DNA of 64,000 bases from Sandaracinus amylolyticus (GCF_000737325.1 NZ_CP011125.1:3906001-3970000), one strand, 5' to 3'. Positions 28,297 through 41,059 are shown, counted from the first letter of the stretch. The notes: generated from the sequence alone by a model not told the origin. Made by a program: numbers and translations.

Positions 28297-29231
28297 CGGG
28301 GCACCTCGAGCTGGAGCGCGAGCGAGAGCATCACGAGCCAGTACCGGACGTGATCGAAGCCGTGACCGCCCATCGCGGGCTGCGCGTGATCGAGGTGCGG
28401 CAGGAGCACGTGCGGCAGGCCGGGCCACACGAGATCGTCGAGGAAGAACTGACCGTCGTGCGCGCGCCCGGGCGCGATCTCGCCGAGCCGCTCGTGGAAC
28501 GAGTCGAGCCACGTCGTCGGCACGCTCGACCACGACGCGGTCTGGATGACGCGCGTGACGTCGCCGGCGCGCGCGAGCGTGTCGACCACGCGCGCGACGC
28601 CCTCGCGGGTGAGCTCGCGACCGCCGGTCGCGGCGCCGATCGCGTGGAGCCCGACGCGCTGCACGCCCTCCGCGATGCGGCGATGCGGGGCGCGCAGCGT
28701 CGCGCGGTGCGCGCCGAGCAGCATGCTCTCGAGCACCGGCGAAGGGCCGCGCGGCGTCTGCGAGGTGAGCACGACGTGCGTGCGCTTCGCGAGCTCGTCG
28801 TCGTGCGCGACGAGCCATCGCGCCTCGAGCCCTCCGCGGCTGTGCCCCGCGATCACGAGCGCGCGATCGCTCGGGACGTCGCGGCGGATCGCGTCGCCCA
28901 GGAGACGCGCATTGCGCGCGATCGGACCCTCCGCGGCGCTGCGATGGAGCACGACCGGGATGCCGAGCGCGCGCAGCGCGCGGGTCGGCGCCATGAGGTT
29001 CCCCGGCATCCAGTTGCCGAGGTACCCGCGCACGAACACCACCGCGATGCGGTCGACGACCGGCGCGAGCATCGTGGGCCACGCGTCCTCGCGCAGCTTC
29101 GAGAGCGCGGCCCATCGCGCCGCGAACTCGCTCGTCGTCGCGAGCTCGGGCAGCGCGAACGTCGGCGTGGAGGGGTACAGCGCGCGGAACGCGTCGAAGC
29201 CCTCGGGGCGCCATCGAGCGGACGTCTGCAC
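28293..29231 (-). CDS. Alpha/beta-hydrolase family protein
   Basis: This protein of about 312 residues has a nucleophile elbow GHSRGG (VIAGHSRGGLEARWLVAHDD) preceded by VVFVRGYLGNWMPGNLM, a strand-loop that may form the oxyanion hole. A C-terminal GHGFDH provides a candidate His. There is no signal peptide, so it is probably a cytoplasmic esterase or lipase acting on acyl chains. GTG at 29231 is chosen; GTG at 29258 or 29255 would add 8-9 residues. It is translationally coupled to the desaturase and divergent from the second desaturase. Confidence 0.8.
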   Translation of the reverse strand: MQTSARWRPEGFDAFRALYPSTPTFALPELATTSEFAARWAALSKLREDAWPTMLAPVVDRIAVVFVRGYLGNWMPGNLMAPTRALRALGIPVVLHRSAAEGPIARNARLLGDAIRRDVPSDRALVIAGHSRGGLEARWLVAHDDELAKRTHVVLTSQTPRGPSPVLESMLLGAHRATLRAPHRRIAEGVQRVGLHAIGAATGGRELTREGVARVVDTLARAGDVTRVIQTASWSSVPTTWLDSFHERLGEIAPGRAHDGQFFLDDLVWPGLPHVLLPHLDHAQPAMGGHGFDHVRYWLVMLSLALQLEVPR

Positions 29232-29321
29232 GCGCGAGGGTTCCCGCGTTTTCACCACGTGCGCAAGCGACCGTTTGCGCGCGCACGCGTCGCGCTCCCA
29301 CACTCGCGCCCCGTGCGACCG

Positions 29322-30290
29322 ATGAAAGACGCTCCGGGCAGCGAGAACGTCCCGCGCACCGAGCCCGTCGTGAGCTCGCGCGGGCGCTACGGGACACAGA
29401 ACCTCGTCGTGCTCGGTGCTCAGGTGCTCGGCTGGGCCGTGGTGCTCACCGCCGTCGAGCTCGCGCCGTACGTCGCGCTTCGCATCGCGCTGATCGCGCT
29501 CTTCTGCCTGCTGATGCAGGGCGTGTTCACGATGATGCACGAGCACTTCCATCGGAACGCGCACTGGGTGCCCGCGATCGACTACGCGATCGGGCTCGTC
29601 GGCAGCACGCTCTTCGGCACCTCGGCGACGCTCCACCGCGTGCACCACTGGGGGCACCACGTGCGCAACCGGAGCGAAGCGGAGCGCGGCGAGTTCATCC
29701 ATCCGGGCGAGGCGCCGGCGCTCAAGGTCGCGCTCTACTACTTCGCGATCTGCGGCGGGCTGTGGCTCGGCGGGCTCGTGTTCCCGCTGATCTCGTTCTT
29801 CATCCCGTGGCGCTTCGTGCGCTTCCTCGCGCGCACCAAGCGGTTCAACACGTACGCCGCGATGTTCGAGCAGTTCAAGGAGCGCGACTGGACGCGGATG
29901 CGCCTCGAGGCGCTCGTGCTCTACGCGTTCTGGGGCGCACTGCTCGCGTGGGGCCCGTGGTCGACGGCGACGCTGGTGCCGGCGTACGTCGCGTTCGCGT
30001 TCACGTGGTCGTGGCTGCAGTGGGTCTATCACCTGCGCACGCCGATCCACGTCATCGAGGGCACGTACAACCTGCGCGCGCCTTGGCTCGTGCGCGTGCT
30101 CTTCCTGAGCTTCAACTACAACCTCACGCACCACCGACACCCGTCGATGCCGTGGCAGGAGCTCCGCGGCGCGAGCGATCCGAAGGAGACGCAGCCGCTC
30201 TGGTACCGCGTGCTGCTGATGGCGCTCCCGCCGCGTCCGTTCCCGACGAACGACGCCGAGCTCGCCGCGCTCGACAAGCGCTACTTCTGA
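29322..30290 (+). CDS. Fatty acid desaturase family protein
   Basis: This 322-residue protein has His clusters HEHFH (73-77), HRVHHWGHH (105-113) and THHRHP near 278, with four membrane helices. The second cluster is expanded relative to a plain HxxHH, as in some carotenoid or acyl hydroxylases. It differs from the desaturase encoded nearby on the other strand, so the two probably act on different positions or substrates. ATG 29322 is used; GTG 29313 is possible. The downstream acyltransferase-like gene starts 2 bases after the stop. Confidence 0.85.
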   Translation: MKDAPGSENVPRTEPVVSSRGRYGTQNLVVLGAQVLGWAVVLTAVELAPYVALRIALIALFCLLMQGVFTMMHEHFHRNAHWVPAIDYAIGLVGSTLFGTSATLHRVHHWGHHVRNRSEAERGEFIHPGEAPALKVALYYFAICGGLWLGGLVFPLISFFIPWRFVRFLARTKRFNTYAAMFEQFKERDWTRMRLEALVLYAFWGALLAWGPWSTATLVPAYVAFAFTWSWLQWVYHLRTPIHVIEGTYNLRAPWLVRVLFLSFNYNLTHHRHPSMPWQELRGASDPKETQPLWYRVLLMALPPRPFPTNDAELAALDKRYF

Positions 30291-30291
30291 C

Positions 30292-31407
30292 GTGCGCATC
30301 GCCGAGATCCTCGAGGGCGTCCCGGGCGCGCGCCTCGCGACCGAGGCCGACAACGACGCGATCGTGCGCTTCTACGATCGACGTCCGATGGGCACCGCGG
30401 CGTTCGAGGTGGGGTATCGACGCGGGCCCGACTTCTTCGCGCTGCTGCGCTGCCAGAGCGATCGTCACCTCGTGATCGTGTGCGAGCGCGCGGGCGAGAT
30501 CGGCGGCGTCGGCACGATCACGGTGCGCGACGGATGGGCGCACGGCGCCCCGGTGAAGGTCGCGTACCTCGGCGATCTGCGCATCGCGCAGGATCGCCGG
30601 CTGCTCGTGTCGTGGCGCCGCGCGTACGGCGCGCTGGTCGCGCGCGCGAGCGAGATCGAGGAGCTCGACGGAGCGTCGGTGTTCGTCACCGCGGTGATGG
30701 ACGCGAACACGCTCGCGCGCGCGGCGCTGATCGATCGGAGAGGGAAGGGCGGTCCGACGTACCTGCCGCTCGCGCCGTTCCGCATGCAGAGCGTGCTCGC
30801 TCGATGGCCGCTCTGGCCGCGCCCGCGGCTCCGCGACGTGCGCGTGCGCGCCGCGACGTCTCGTGATCACGAGTCGCTCGCGGCGTTCTACGAGGCGCGG
30901 CAGAAGGCGCGATTCGCGGGATATCGCGGGGACTTCGCGCGCCGGCTCCGCGCGTGGCCGGGGCACTCGATCGAGCGCTTCGTGATCGCGGAGGACGCGC
31001 GCGGCGCGATCGTCGGCTGTGTCGCGCCGTGGTCACCGAGCGCCGCGAAGGAGACGTTCGTGTCGCGCGTGCCGCGCCACCTCGCGCTCGCGGGGCGCGT
31101 GCTCGAGCCGTGGATGCGCATCCCGCGCGACGGCGAGACCATGAAGATCCTCTATCTCACGCACCTCGAGGTCGATCGACCCGACGTGCTGCGCGCGATG
31201 ATCGATCTCGTCCGCGACCGAACGCGCGACGAGCGCGCGCACTTCGTCGCGCTCCCGGAGTACGCACGGTTCGCGCTGGGTGCCGCGCTGCGGCCGTACG
31301 TCGTGGAGAGCGTCCCGATCACCCTCTACTCGGTGCACGCTGCGGGCTACGAGGGCGCGCCGATCACGCTCGATCGCGCGCCCGGCTTCGAGATGGCGCT
31401 CGTTTAG
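30292..31407 (+). CDS. GNAT-like N-acyltransferase, tandem domains
   Basis: This 371-residue protein has two GNAT-like halves. The first has GEIGGVGTITVRDGWAHGAP and VAYLGDLRIAQDRRLLVSWR (about 67-105), matching the acetyl-CoA beta-bulge/loop region. The second starts near RVRAATSRDHESLAAFYEAR and includes ILYLTHLEVDRPDVLRAMID. No acceptor-specific motif was found. Its place directly after a desaturase suggests a lipid or acyl-amide substrate, which is inference. GTG at 30292 follows the desaturase stop by one base. The 3' end overlaps the convergent Rieske gene by 4 bases. Confidence 0.72.
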   Translation: MRIAEILEGVPGARLATEADNDAIVRFYDRRPMGTAAFEVGYRRGPDFFALLRCQSDRHLVIVCERAGEIGGVGTITVRDGWAHGAPVKVAYLGDLRIAQDRRLLVSWRRAYGALVARASEIEELDGASVFVTAVMDANTLARAALIDRRGKGGPTYLPLAPFRMQSVLARWPLWPRPRLRDVRVRAATSRDHESLAAFYEARQKARFAGYRGDFARRLRAWPGHSIERFVIAEDARGAIVGCVAPWSPSAAKETFVSRVPRHLALAGRVLEPWMRIPRDGETMKILYLTHLEVDRPDVLRAMIDLVRDRTRDERAHFVALPEYARFALGAALRPYVVESVPITLYSVHAAGYEGAPITLDRAPGFEMALV

Positions 31408-32465
31408 ATCCACATCTCGATCACGTCGACGCGCGGCTCGGGCGCATCCTCGCCGCGCGTCGCGTGATCGCGCAGCGCCTCGATGTGCTGGTGCAGCACG
31501 TCTGCCGCGGTCGAGAGGAAGCGCGGCGCGCCGCCGTAGCGCTGCAGGTTGTCGCCCTGGTTCCGCATGATCACGACGTCCTGTCGGATCACCTCGCGCG
31601 TGTACGGCGGGAGGAGGTGCCGCGCGAGACGGTTCCAGCGACCGAGCTGATAGCTGATGCGCGTGTACACGCGCGTGTCGAACGGACCGCGCGGCGTGCA
31701 CGTCGACGTGATCACGAACCCGCGCTCACCGCCGAAGTCGTAGTCCACGCGCGTGACGTTCGGCATGTAGAACTTGTCGGTGTGCACCATCGGCGCGCCG
31801 CTCGGGTTCAGGATGCGCCCGGTGAACCCGATGCTGTCGGACGGCTGATCGTAGGTGACGAGGACGCTGTCCTTCGTGCGCTCGACCTGCGTCTTGATCT
31901 TCTTGTTCGCGGTGCGGCGGAACCAGCCCTTGTGCACGAAGACCGTGTGCGGGACGTCCATGAAGTTCTCGACGAGGTTCGTCACCCCGTTCGCGAAGTC
32001 CGTGGTCATCCAGTAGCCGCCCCAGCCCTCTTCGTCGCTGCGTCCTTCGGCGTCGAAGTGCGGGATCACGAAGGGCGCTCCGTCGGGCGCGCCGTGGCCC
32101 ATCCACACCCAGACGAGCCCGTAGCGCTCGAGCACGTGGAAGCGAGGCACGCTGCACTCGAGCACCGGGAGCGAGCGTGGCCCTTCGCTCGGCACGTTCA
32201 CGAGGCGACCTTCGCAGTCGTACGTCCAGCCGTGGTACGGGCAGCCGAGCCGATCGTCGAAGACGTCACCTTCGCTGAGCTTCGCGTTGCGATGCGCGCA
32301 GCGATCCTCGAGCGCGACGACGCGCCCCTTCGACGTACGGAAGAGGACGAGCGGCTCCTCGAGGATCACGCTGCCGTGCGGCTTCTTGGTCGTGACCTCG
32401 TCGCTCCGCGCGGCGACGTACCAATGATCCCGAAGCCGTCCCGCGCGCGCTCGCATGCTCGTCAT
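31404..32465 (-). CDS. Rieske [2Fe-2S] aromatic ring-hydroxylating-type oxygenase
   Basis: This 353-residue protein has the Rieske cluster CAHRN...CPYHGW (Cys56, His58, Cys75, His78). A catalytic non-haem iron domain follows, with NLVENFMDVPHTVFVHKG (about 168-185) giving the typical Asp/His/His facial triad, and a late Asp-rich TMIRNQGDN-like region. Pheophorbide-a, vanillate and similar oxygenases share this layout. It likely oxidises or demethylates a small molecule or lipid and needs reductase partners that are not in the window. ATG 32465 overlaps the GH3 stop (ATGA). Confidence 0.88.
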   Translation of the reverse strand: MTSMRARAGRLRDHWYVAARSDEVTTKKPHGSVILEEPLVLFRTSKGRVVALEDRCAHRNAKLSEGDVFDDRLGCPYHGWTYDCEGRLVNVPSEGPRSLPVLECSVPRFHVLERYGLVWVWMGHGAPDGAPFVIPHFDAEGRSDEEGWGGYWMTTDFANGVTNLVENFMDVPHTVFVHKGWFRRTANKKIKTQVERTKDSVLVTYDQPSDSIGFTGRILNPSGAPMVHTDKFYMPNVTRVDYDFGGERGFVITSTCTPRGPFDTRVYTRISYQLGRWNRLARHLLPPYTREVIRQDVVIMRNQGDNLQRYGGAPRFLSTAADVLHQHIEALRDHATRGEDAPEPRVDVIEMWI

Positions 32466-34036
32466 GAGGGCACTCCGAAGATCGCGTCCCAGCCGTCCTT
32501 GGTGTCGAGACGCGAGGGCTTCACGTCTCCCGCGCGCTGGCCGCGCGCGATCATCACCTCGAGGTACCGCGCTTCGCCGCGCGCGACCCGACGCGCATCG
32601 ATCGGCGCGAGCTGTCCGAGGTCGCGCGCGTACGAGTACGGGTGCGACGCGGCGAGCCCGCGATCGAGCGCGTTCGCGAGCTCGCTCAACGAGCCCTCGT
32701 CGGCCTCGCTCTCGACGTACAAGCGATAGCCCGCGGGCCGCTCGCGAGGAGCGAGCAGCACGAAGCGAGGGTCGCCGATCGTCGCGCGCAGCGCGTCGTC
32801 GACGCAGCGCTCGACGAACGACGCGTGAAGCTTCTCGCCCGCGACGTCGCTCACGCGATCGAGCTTGCCCTCGAAGCGAATGCGCGGCGTCGCGCGCTCC
32901 ATGCCGACGACGCGCACGACGTCCGCGAGGTGATAACGCGCGAGGCCCGCGCCGGTCGTGAGCAGCGGCGAGTACGTGCCGCCCACGCGCAGCGCGTCGG
33001 AGAGCAGCGGCGCGCGCGTCGGATGGTCGAGATCGATCCACTCGAGGAAGTGCGACGTGATCGCGATCGGTGCGCTCTCCTCGTCGCCGAGCGGAACGCT
33101 CACCACGCCCTCGGTCGCGAGCAGTCCTTTCGGCTGCATCGTGGTGCGCGCGACGAAGCGCTTCAGCACGGGCAGGAGGGCGCGCGCGGGCCCATCGGCC
33201 CAGCACGAGATCAGCGCGAGCTCCGGCCACAGCGCTTCCACGACGAAGCGCCCCTCGCGATCGAGCCCACGACGGATCGACTCCGCGCGCCGCACCGGGA
33301 TCGTCCCGAGGAGCGCGTCGAGGTTCGCCTCGGTCCACTCGAGCAAGAGCGTCAGGAAGCTCGGCGACCACACCGAGATCAGCGCGAGGTCTCCGGCCGA
33401 CAAGAGGTGTCGCACGGTCTCGCTGCGCCACGTGTCGACGTCCGGCGCGCTCGCGACGTGCGACGGCACGGCCATCGAGCGCGCGATCACGTCGCGCGCG
33501 ATGCTGCCGAAATACTCGGCGTCGTCGCTCATCCCGATCGGGATGCCGCCCGGCGTGCGCTGCGCAGCGCGCGCGACGGGCGAGATCGACCAGTAGCTGC
33601 GCCTGCCGATCAGCGGATGACGTCGATGCAGATCGACGAGCCACGACGACGTCGCCTCGCCGATCTCGGCCAAGAAGCGCGCCGTGATCGGCAGGAGCTT
33701 GGTCGCCGACGTCGATCCGCCCGAGCGCTCGAAGCAGCGCGGCGGCTCGACGCTCAGCACGCGCGGCTCGCCGTGCGCGACGCGGTCGATCCACGGCTCG
33801 AGCGCGTCCCATCGCGCGACCGGCAGGCGACGCTGCCACGCGCCGAGCGAATCGTGTGCTCTGAGCACCGATTCGAAGCCGTGCGCGCGACCGTACGCGG
33901 TCGCCTCATGCGCGCGCAGGTGCGCCTCGAGCTTCGCGAGCTGTGTCTCGCGCGGCTTCGCGAGCGCGCGCGCGAAGCGCCGCTGCGCCGGGAGCATCGA
34001 GCCGATCCACGCGGTGTGGAACGCCGAGAGCAACAT
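32462..34036 (-). CDS. GH3-family acyl-adenylate/amido synthetase
   Basis: This 524-residue protein matches the GH3 (auxin-responsive) superfamily, with an ATP-binding loop SGGSTSATKLLPIT (about 110-123). The core has GIPIGMSDDAEYFGS, and the hinge region reads GTYSPLLTTGAGLARYHLADVV with RIRFEGKLDRVSDVAGEKLH. Plant members conjugate acids such as indole-3-acetate or jasmonate to amino acids through an acyl-AMP, while bacterial members are mostly uncharacterised. The arrangement with acyltransferase-like and Rieske genes suggests an acid intermediate that is activated and joined to an amine; this is inference. The gene is coupled on both sides. Confidence 0.85.
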   Translation of the reverse strand: MLLSAFHTAWIGSMLPAQRRFARALAKPRETQLAKLEAHLRAHEATAYGRAHGFESVLRAHDSLGAWQRRLPVARWDALEPWIDRVAHGEPRVLSVEPPRCFERSGGSTSATKLLPITARFLAEIGEATSSWLVDLHRRHPLIGRRSYWSISPVARAAQRTPGGIPIGMSDDAEYFGSIARDVIARSMAVPSHVASAPDVDTWRSETVRHLLSAGDLALISVWSPSFLTLLLEWTEANLDALLGTIPVRRAESIRRGLDREGRFVVEALWPELALISCWADGPARALLPVLKRFVARTTMQPKGLLATEGVVSVPLGDEESAPIAITSHFLEWIDLDHPTRAPLLSDALRVGGTYSPLLTTGAGLARYHLADVVRVVGMERATPRIRFEGKLDRVSDVAGEKLHASFVERCVDDALRATIGDPRFVLLAPRERPAGYRLYVESEADEGSLSELANALDRGLAASHPYSYARDLGQLAPIDARRVARGEARYLEVMIARGQRAGDVKPSRLDTKDGWDAIFGVPS

Positions 34037-34806
34037 CAGGCGCCCTCGAGCGCGCGCGCGAGCTGCTTCCGACCGAACTGCATCGCGAGCCCCACGCCCA
34101 CGCGGCCGAGGCAACAGAGCTCGTCGCCGCGCGGCGCGCCGGGGTTGCGCTCCACGAAGAAGCGCACGTCGGGATCACACGCGAGCGCGGCATCGATCGG
34201 CGCGACGTCCGCGCGCAGCCGTCCGTGCCCCGAGTCCGCGAAGCACAGCACGCCGCGGCGTGCGTCGTACGCATCGCCGAAGCGCCGCGTCGCGAGCTCG
34301 TCGAGGATCGTCTGCTGCCAGGGCGGGGTCGGTCGATCGTGACGCGGCCAGTGCTCCGGGAAGTTCCGCGTGAGCAGCAGATACGTCTTGTAGCCCTTCG
34401 TGATCAGGAACCAGTACACCGCCGCCGTCGGGCTCGCGAGCTTGAGCGCCATGACGAAGCGGAAGAACGCGCGGTGCAGCGCGCGTGTCCCCCAGTAGCG
34501 CCGCTCGACGATCGTGTCGCCCGAGAAGATCGACACGACCTCGCGCCCACCGACGACGCGCCGATCGACCTCGATCGTCGAGAACCCGACGATCTGCCGC
34601 GACATCGCACCGCCCGGGTCGGACGCAGCGCGCAGGAGGATGACGTGCTGCTTGCGCGCGAGATCGCGCTCGAACGTCTCGCGCGTCACGTCGTCGTAGT
34701 GACGCGAGAAGAGCGTCCACATCGCGTCGATCTCGGCGGGCGCGAGCGAGCGCACCTCACGGATCCGGCTCACGAGCGGCGCTCGGGTGAAGCGTGGCTC
34801 CCGCAC
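34036..34806 (-). CDS. GNAT-fold-like acyltransferase, substrate unknown
   Basis: This protein of about 256 residues starts at GTG 34806; GTG 34773 would be 11 residues shorter, and neither has a clear ribosome site. Segments [52 protein letters not shown] and [21 protein letters not shown] follow the strand-helix order of an N-acyltransferase fold, and a [15 protein letters not shown] motif recurs in myxobacterial acyltransferase-like proteins. No catalytic residue is certain. It leads a coupled set with the GH3 and Rieske genes. Confidence 0.6.
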   Translation of the reverse strand: MREPRFTRAPLVSRIREVRSLAPAEIDAMWTLFSRHYDDVTRETFERDLARKQHVILLRAASDPGGAMSRQIVGFSTIEVDRRVVGGREVVSIFSGDTIVERRYWGTRALHRAFFRFVMALKLASPTAAVYWFLITKGYKTYLLLTRNFPEHWPRHDRPTPPWQQTILDELATRRFGDAYDARRGVLCFADSGHGRLRADVAPIDAALACDPDVRFFVERNPGAPRGDELCCLGRVGVGLAMQFGRKQLARALEGA

Positions 34807-34834
34807 GGCCGGCAGAGATACAGGACAACGCAGA

Positions 34835-34869
34835 ACGGGCAAGTCGACGCACTGCGTCAACCTGCCCGT
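34835..34869 (-). terminator. lon terminator hairpin, 17-bp stem
   Basis: A 17-bp hairpin with a one-base loop centre lies 29 bases beyond the lon stop. Read as minus-strand RNA, all 17 positions pair (two as G-U wobbles). Read as plus-strand RNA, two positions become A-C mismatches. The wobbles thus show that selection acts on the minus-strand transcript, consistent with termination of lon. A weak U-containing stretch follows. Confidence 0.7.
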
Positions 34870-34897
34870 CCGCTTCGTTTCGCTGGCTGTGGGTTCG

Positions 34898-37414
<2,517 letters not shown>

Positions 37415-37476
37415 CCGCTCGCTCCTCCCCCCGATCAGATCAGGCCGTACCAAGGGCCCTTCATGCGTGTATCACG

Positions 37477-37497
37477 GTTGCCGTCGATCACGGCACC
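37477..37497 (-). terminator. Candidate clpX terminator hairpin
   Basis: TGCCGT and ACGGCA (37479-37484, 37490-37495) enclose loop CGATC; with a bulge the stem reaches 8 bp. It is about 20 bases past the clpX stop and upstream of lon. There is no T tract, and partial readthrough into lon is possible. Confidence 0.45.
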
Positions 37498-37516
37498 GAG
37501 AAACACGCGGGAGGGA

Positions 37517-38776
<1,260 letters not shown>

Positions 38777-38897
38777 CAGTCCGACCCGTCCCCTGCTCTG
38801 AGCAAAATTGAGCTTCTCGATGCGACGTTCGTCTCGATCGGAGCCGCGCGTCCTCCGAGAGGACGGCGCCGCACCCGACCGCGAGAATCACCGAGAG

Positions 38898-38926
38898 AGT
38901 CTAGTGCCGGCGTTCCGCGGTAGCAA
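38898..38926 (-). promoter_or_regulatory. Candidate sigma-70-type promoter for clpX
   Basis: On the minus strand, TTGCTA (38926-38921) and TAGACT (38903-38898) are separated by 17 bases and match -35 and -10 consensus at about 4 of 6 each. A start near 38891 would give a leader of about 115 bases before the clpX ATG at 38776. It lies downstream of the clpP terminator. Confidence 0.45.
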
Positions 38927-38947
38927 CGCGGGTGGCCGGTGAGTTGA

Positions 38948-38972
38948 GCCCCTCCCGTGAAGAGGGAGGGGC
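38948..38972 (-). terminator. clpP terminator hairpin
   Basis: GCCCCTCCC (38948-38956) and GGGAGGGGC (38964-38972) pair perfectly over 9 bp around a 7-base loop. It lies about 19 bases past the clpP stop. There is no T tract, so Rho may assist. Confidence 0.6.
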
Positions 38973-38990
38973 ACGCTCCGAGCGCGTGGT

Positions 38991-39611
38991 TCAGAGCTGC
39001 TTCCGGTGCGCGATGACCTCGTCGATGAGGCCGTACTCCTTGGCCTCGTTCGCGGCGAGGAAACGATCGCGCTCGGTGTCGTTCTTCACCTGCTCGATCG
39101 ACTGGCCGGTGTGCTTCGCGAGGATCTCGTTCAGCCGGCCGCGCAGGTGGAGGATCTCGCGCGCCTGGATCTCGATGTCGGTCGCCTGGCCGCGCGCGCC
39201 GCCGTGCGGCTGGTGGATCATCACGCGCGAGTTCGGCAGGCAGCGACGACGACCCTTGGTGCCCGCCGCGAGCAGCACCGCGCCCATCGACGCGGCCTGA
39301 CCGAGGCACACCGTCGACACCGGGCAGCGCACGTACTGCATGGTGTCGTAGATCGCGAGCCCCGACGTGATCACGCCGCCGGGGCTGTTGATGTACATCG
39401 TGATCTCCTTGTCCGGATCCTCGCCCTCGAGGATCAGGAGCTGCGCGATGATCACGTTCGCGACGTCGTCGTTGATCTCGCTGCCGAGGAAGATGATCCG
39501 ATCGCGGAGGAGGCGACTCCAGAGATCCCACGCGCGCTCACCGCGGTGCGTGGTCTCGTAGACGTGCGGGAAGTACGTCATGCGTGCCGGGTCGATCGGA
39601 CGGTCGTTCAT
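38991..39611 (-). CDS. clpP: ATP-dependent Clp protease proteolytic subunit
   Basis: This 206-residue ClpP has a complete Ser-His-Asp triad: Ser108 in GQAASMG, His133 in MIHQPHGG and Asp182 in NDTERDR. The spacings equal those of E. coli ClpP (25 and 49 residues). Twin heptamers of ClpP form the degradation chamber to which ClpX docks. An N-terminal propeptide is probably removed. The ATG at 39611 lies 54 bases after tig, so the two are likely co-transcribed. Confidence 0.98.
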   Translation of the reverse strand: MNDRPIDPARMTYFPHVYETTHRGERAWDLWSRLLRDRIIFLGSEINDDVANVIIAQLLILEGEDPDKEITMYINSPGGVITSGLAIYDTMQYVRCPVSTVCLGQAASMGAVLLAAGTKGRRRCLPNSRVMIHQPHGGARGQATDIEIQAREILHLRGRLNEILAKHTGQSIEQVKNDTERDRFLAANEAKEYGLIDEVIAHRKQL

Positions 39612-39665
39612 CGGCGAAATGCTCCTGCGTCGGCGAGCGTCGGCGCGTGGGAAGGAAACTAGCGC

Positions 39666-40976
39666 TCAGGTGGCCGCGGCGGAAGCGGCGCTCTCCGAAG
39701 AAGTAGGCGCGGCGTCGGTGATCGTAGCCCGCTCGAGCAGGTGCTTGATCAGCTTGTCTTCCAGGATCTGCGTCTCGAGCTGCTCGCGCTTCTCGCCCGC
39801 GTAGTCGGCCTTGACCTTGGCGATGTGCTTGCCCGTCTTCTCGGCCATCTCGCGCATCTTCGCCTCGACCTCGTCGGCCGCGACGCTGATCTCGGCCTTG
39901 CGGGAGAGCTCACCGAGCAGGAGCGCGGCGCGGACCTTCGTCTCCGCGCGCTTGCGCATCTCGTCGAAGCCGTCCTTCCCGAAGTCCGGCTGCTGCCCGA
40001 GCATCTGCATGATCTGCATGTACTCCTGGAGCATCGCGCGGAGCTGCTGATCCACGAGCGACGGCGGGACCGGGATCGGGTTCTTCTCGGCGAGCTTCTC
40101 GACGGCCTGCTCGCGCAGCTGGCTCTCGCTGCGGGCCTTCGCGCTCTCCTCGAGGCGCGCGCGCAGCTTCGTGCGGAGGTCCGCGAGCGTCTCGTACTCG
40201 CCGACGTCCTTCGCGAACTCGTCGTCGACGTCGGGCAGCACGCGCTCGCGCAGCTCCTTCACGTCGACCTCGAACACGACCTTCTTGCCCGCGAGCTCCT
40301 TGTTCGCGTCATCGTCGCCGCGCGCGATCTCGATGTTCTTCTTCTCGCCGACCTTCGCGCCCACGAGGCCCGCGTCGATCTCGTCGAGCAGGCGACCCTC
40401 GCCGAGGTTCACCGTGCGGTTCTCGCCCTTCATGTCGGGCTTGGCCTCGCCGTCGATCGTCACCGCGTAGTCGATGATCAGGACGTCGCCCTTCTGCGCG
40501 GCGCGCTCGCCCTCGATGGGACGCACGATCGCGTGCTGCTGGCGGAGGCGCTCGATCTCCTGCTCGATCTCGGCGTCGCTCACGGTCGCGGGCGTGCGCG
40601 TCAGCTCGAGCGTCGTCTCGAGGTTCTCGACCTTCGGGCGCACCTCGAACTTCACCTTGAAGGTGAGGGGCTGGCCCTGCGTGAGCTCGGGGCGCGCGTC
40701 CATCATCGCCTGCGAGACGACGGGGATGGAGTGCTGCTGCACCGCCTGGACGACGCTCTCCTCGACGAGGTTCGAGACGACCTCGGCCTGCACGTCCTTC
40801 GAGAAGAGACGCTGGAGCACGTTGCGCGGCGCCTTGCCCGGGCGGAAGCCCTTGATGCGCGCGGTCCGCTGCAGCTTCGTGAACGTCTCGTCCAAATTCT
40901 TCTGGACGCGATCCCAGGGAACCTCGACCTGGATCTCGACGGTGACGGGATCGATCTCGCTGACCTGCGACTGCAT
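39666..40976 (-). CDS. tig: Trigger factor, ribosome-bound chaperone/prolyl isomerase
   Basis: This 436-residue protein contains the N-terminal ribosome-binding domain with the signature GFRPGKAPRNVL (about 44-55), the FKBP-type PPIase domain (AQKGDVLIIDYAVTIDGEA, near 165-185) and the helical C-terminal chaperone domain (VEKLAEKNPIPVPPSLVDQQ). It ends in an Ala/Ser-rich tail (TSSESAASAAAT). It binds nascent chains near L23 on the ribosome. It is first in the tig-clpP-clpX-lon block and has a promoter-like site upstream. Confidence 0.98.
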   Translation of the reverse strand: MQSQVSEIDPVTVEIQVEVPWDRVQKNLDETFTKLQRTARIKGFRPGKAPRNVLQRLFSKDVQAEVVSNLVEESVVQAVQQHSIPVVSQAMMDARPELTQGQPLTFKVKFEVRPKVENLETTLELTRTPATVSDAEIEQEIERLRQQHAIVRPIEGERAAQKGDVLIIDYAVTIDGEAKPDMKGENRTVNLGEGRLLDEIDAGLVGAKVGEKKNIEIARGDDDANKELAGKKVVFEVDVKELRERVLPDVDDEFAKDVGEYETLADLRTKLRARLEESAKARSESQLREQAVEKLAEKNPIPVPPSLVDQQLRAMLQEYMQIMQMLGQQPDFGKDGFDEMRKRAETKVRAALLLGELSRKAEISVAADEVEAKMREMAEKTGKHIAKVKADYAGEKREQLETQILEDKLIKHLLERATITDAAPTSSESAASAAAT

Positions 40977-41059
40977 GGCTCCGTGCGCGCTTTCTGTGAG
41001 GGCGGGCGTTGGAAGGCGGCCTTGCCGACGAAGGCAGGTTTGCCCGACCGAAGTGCGGG

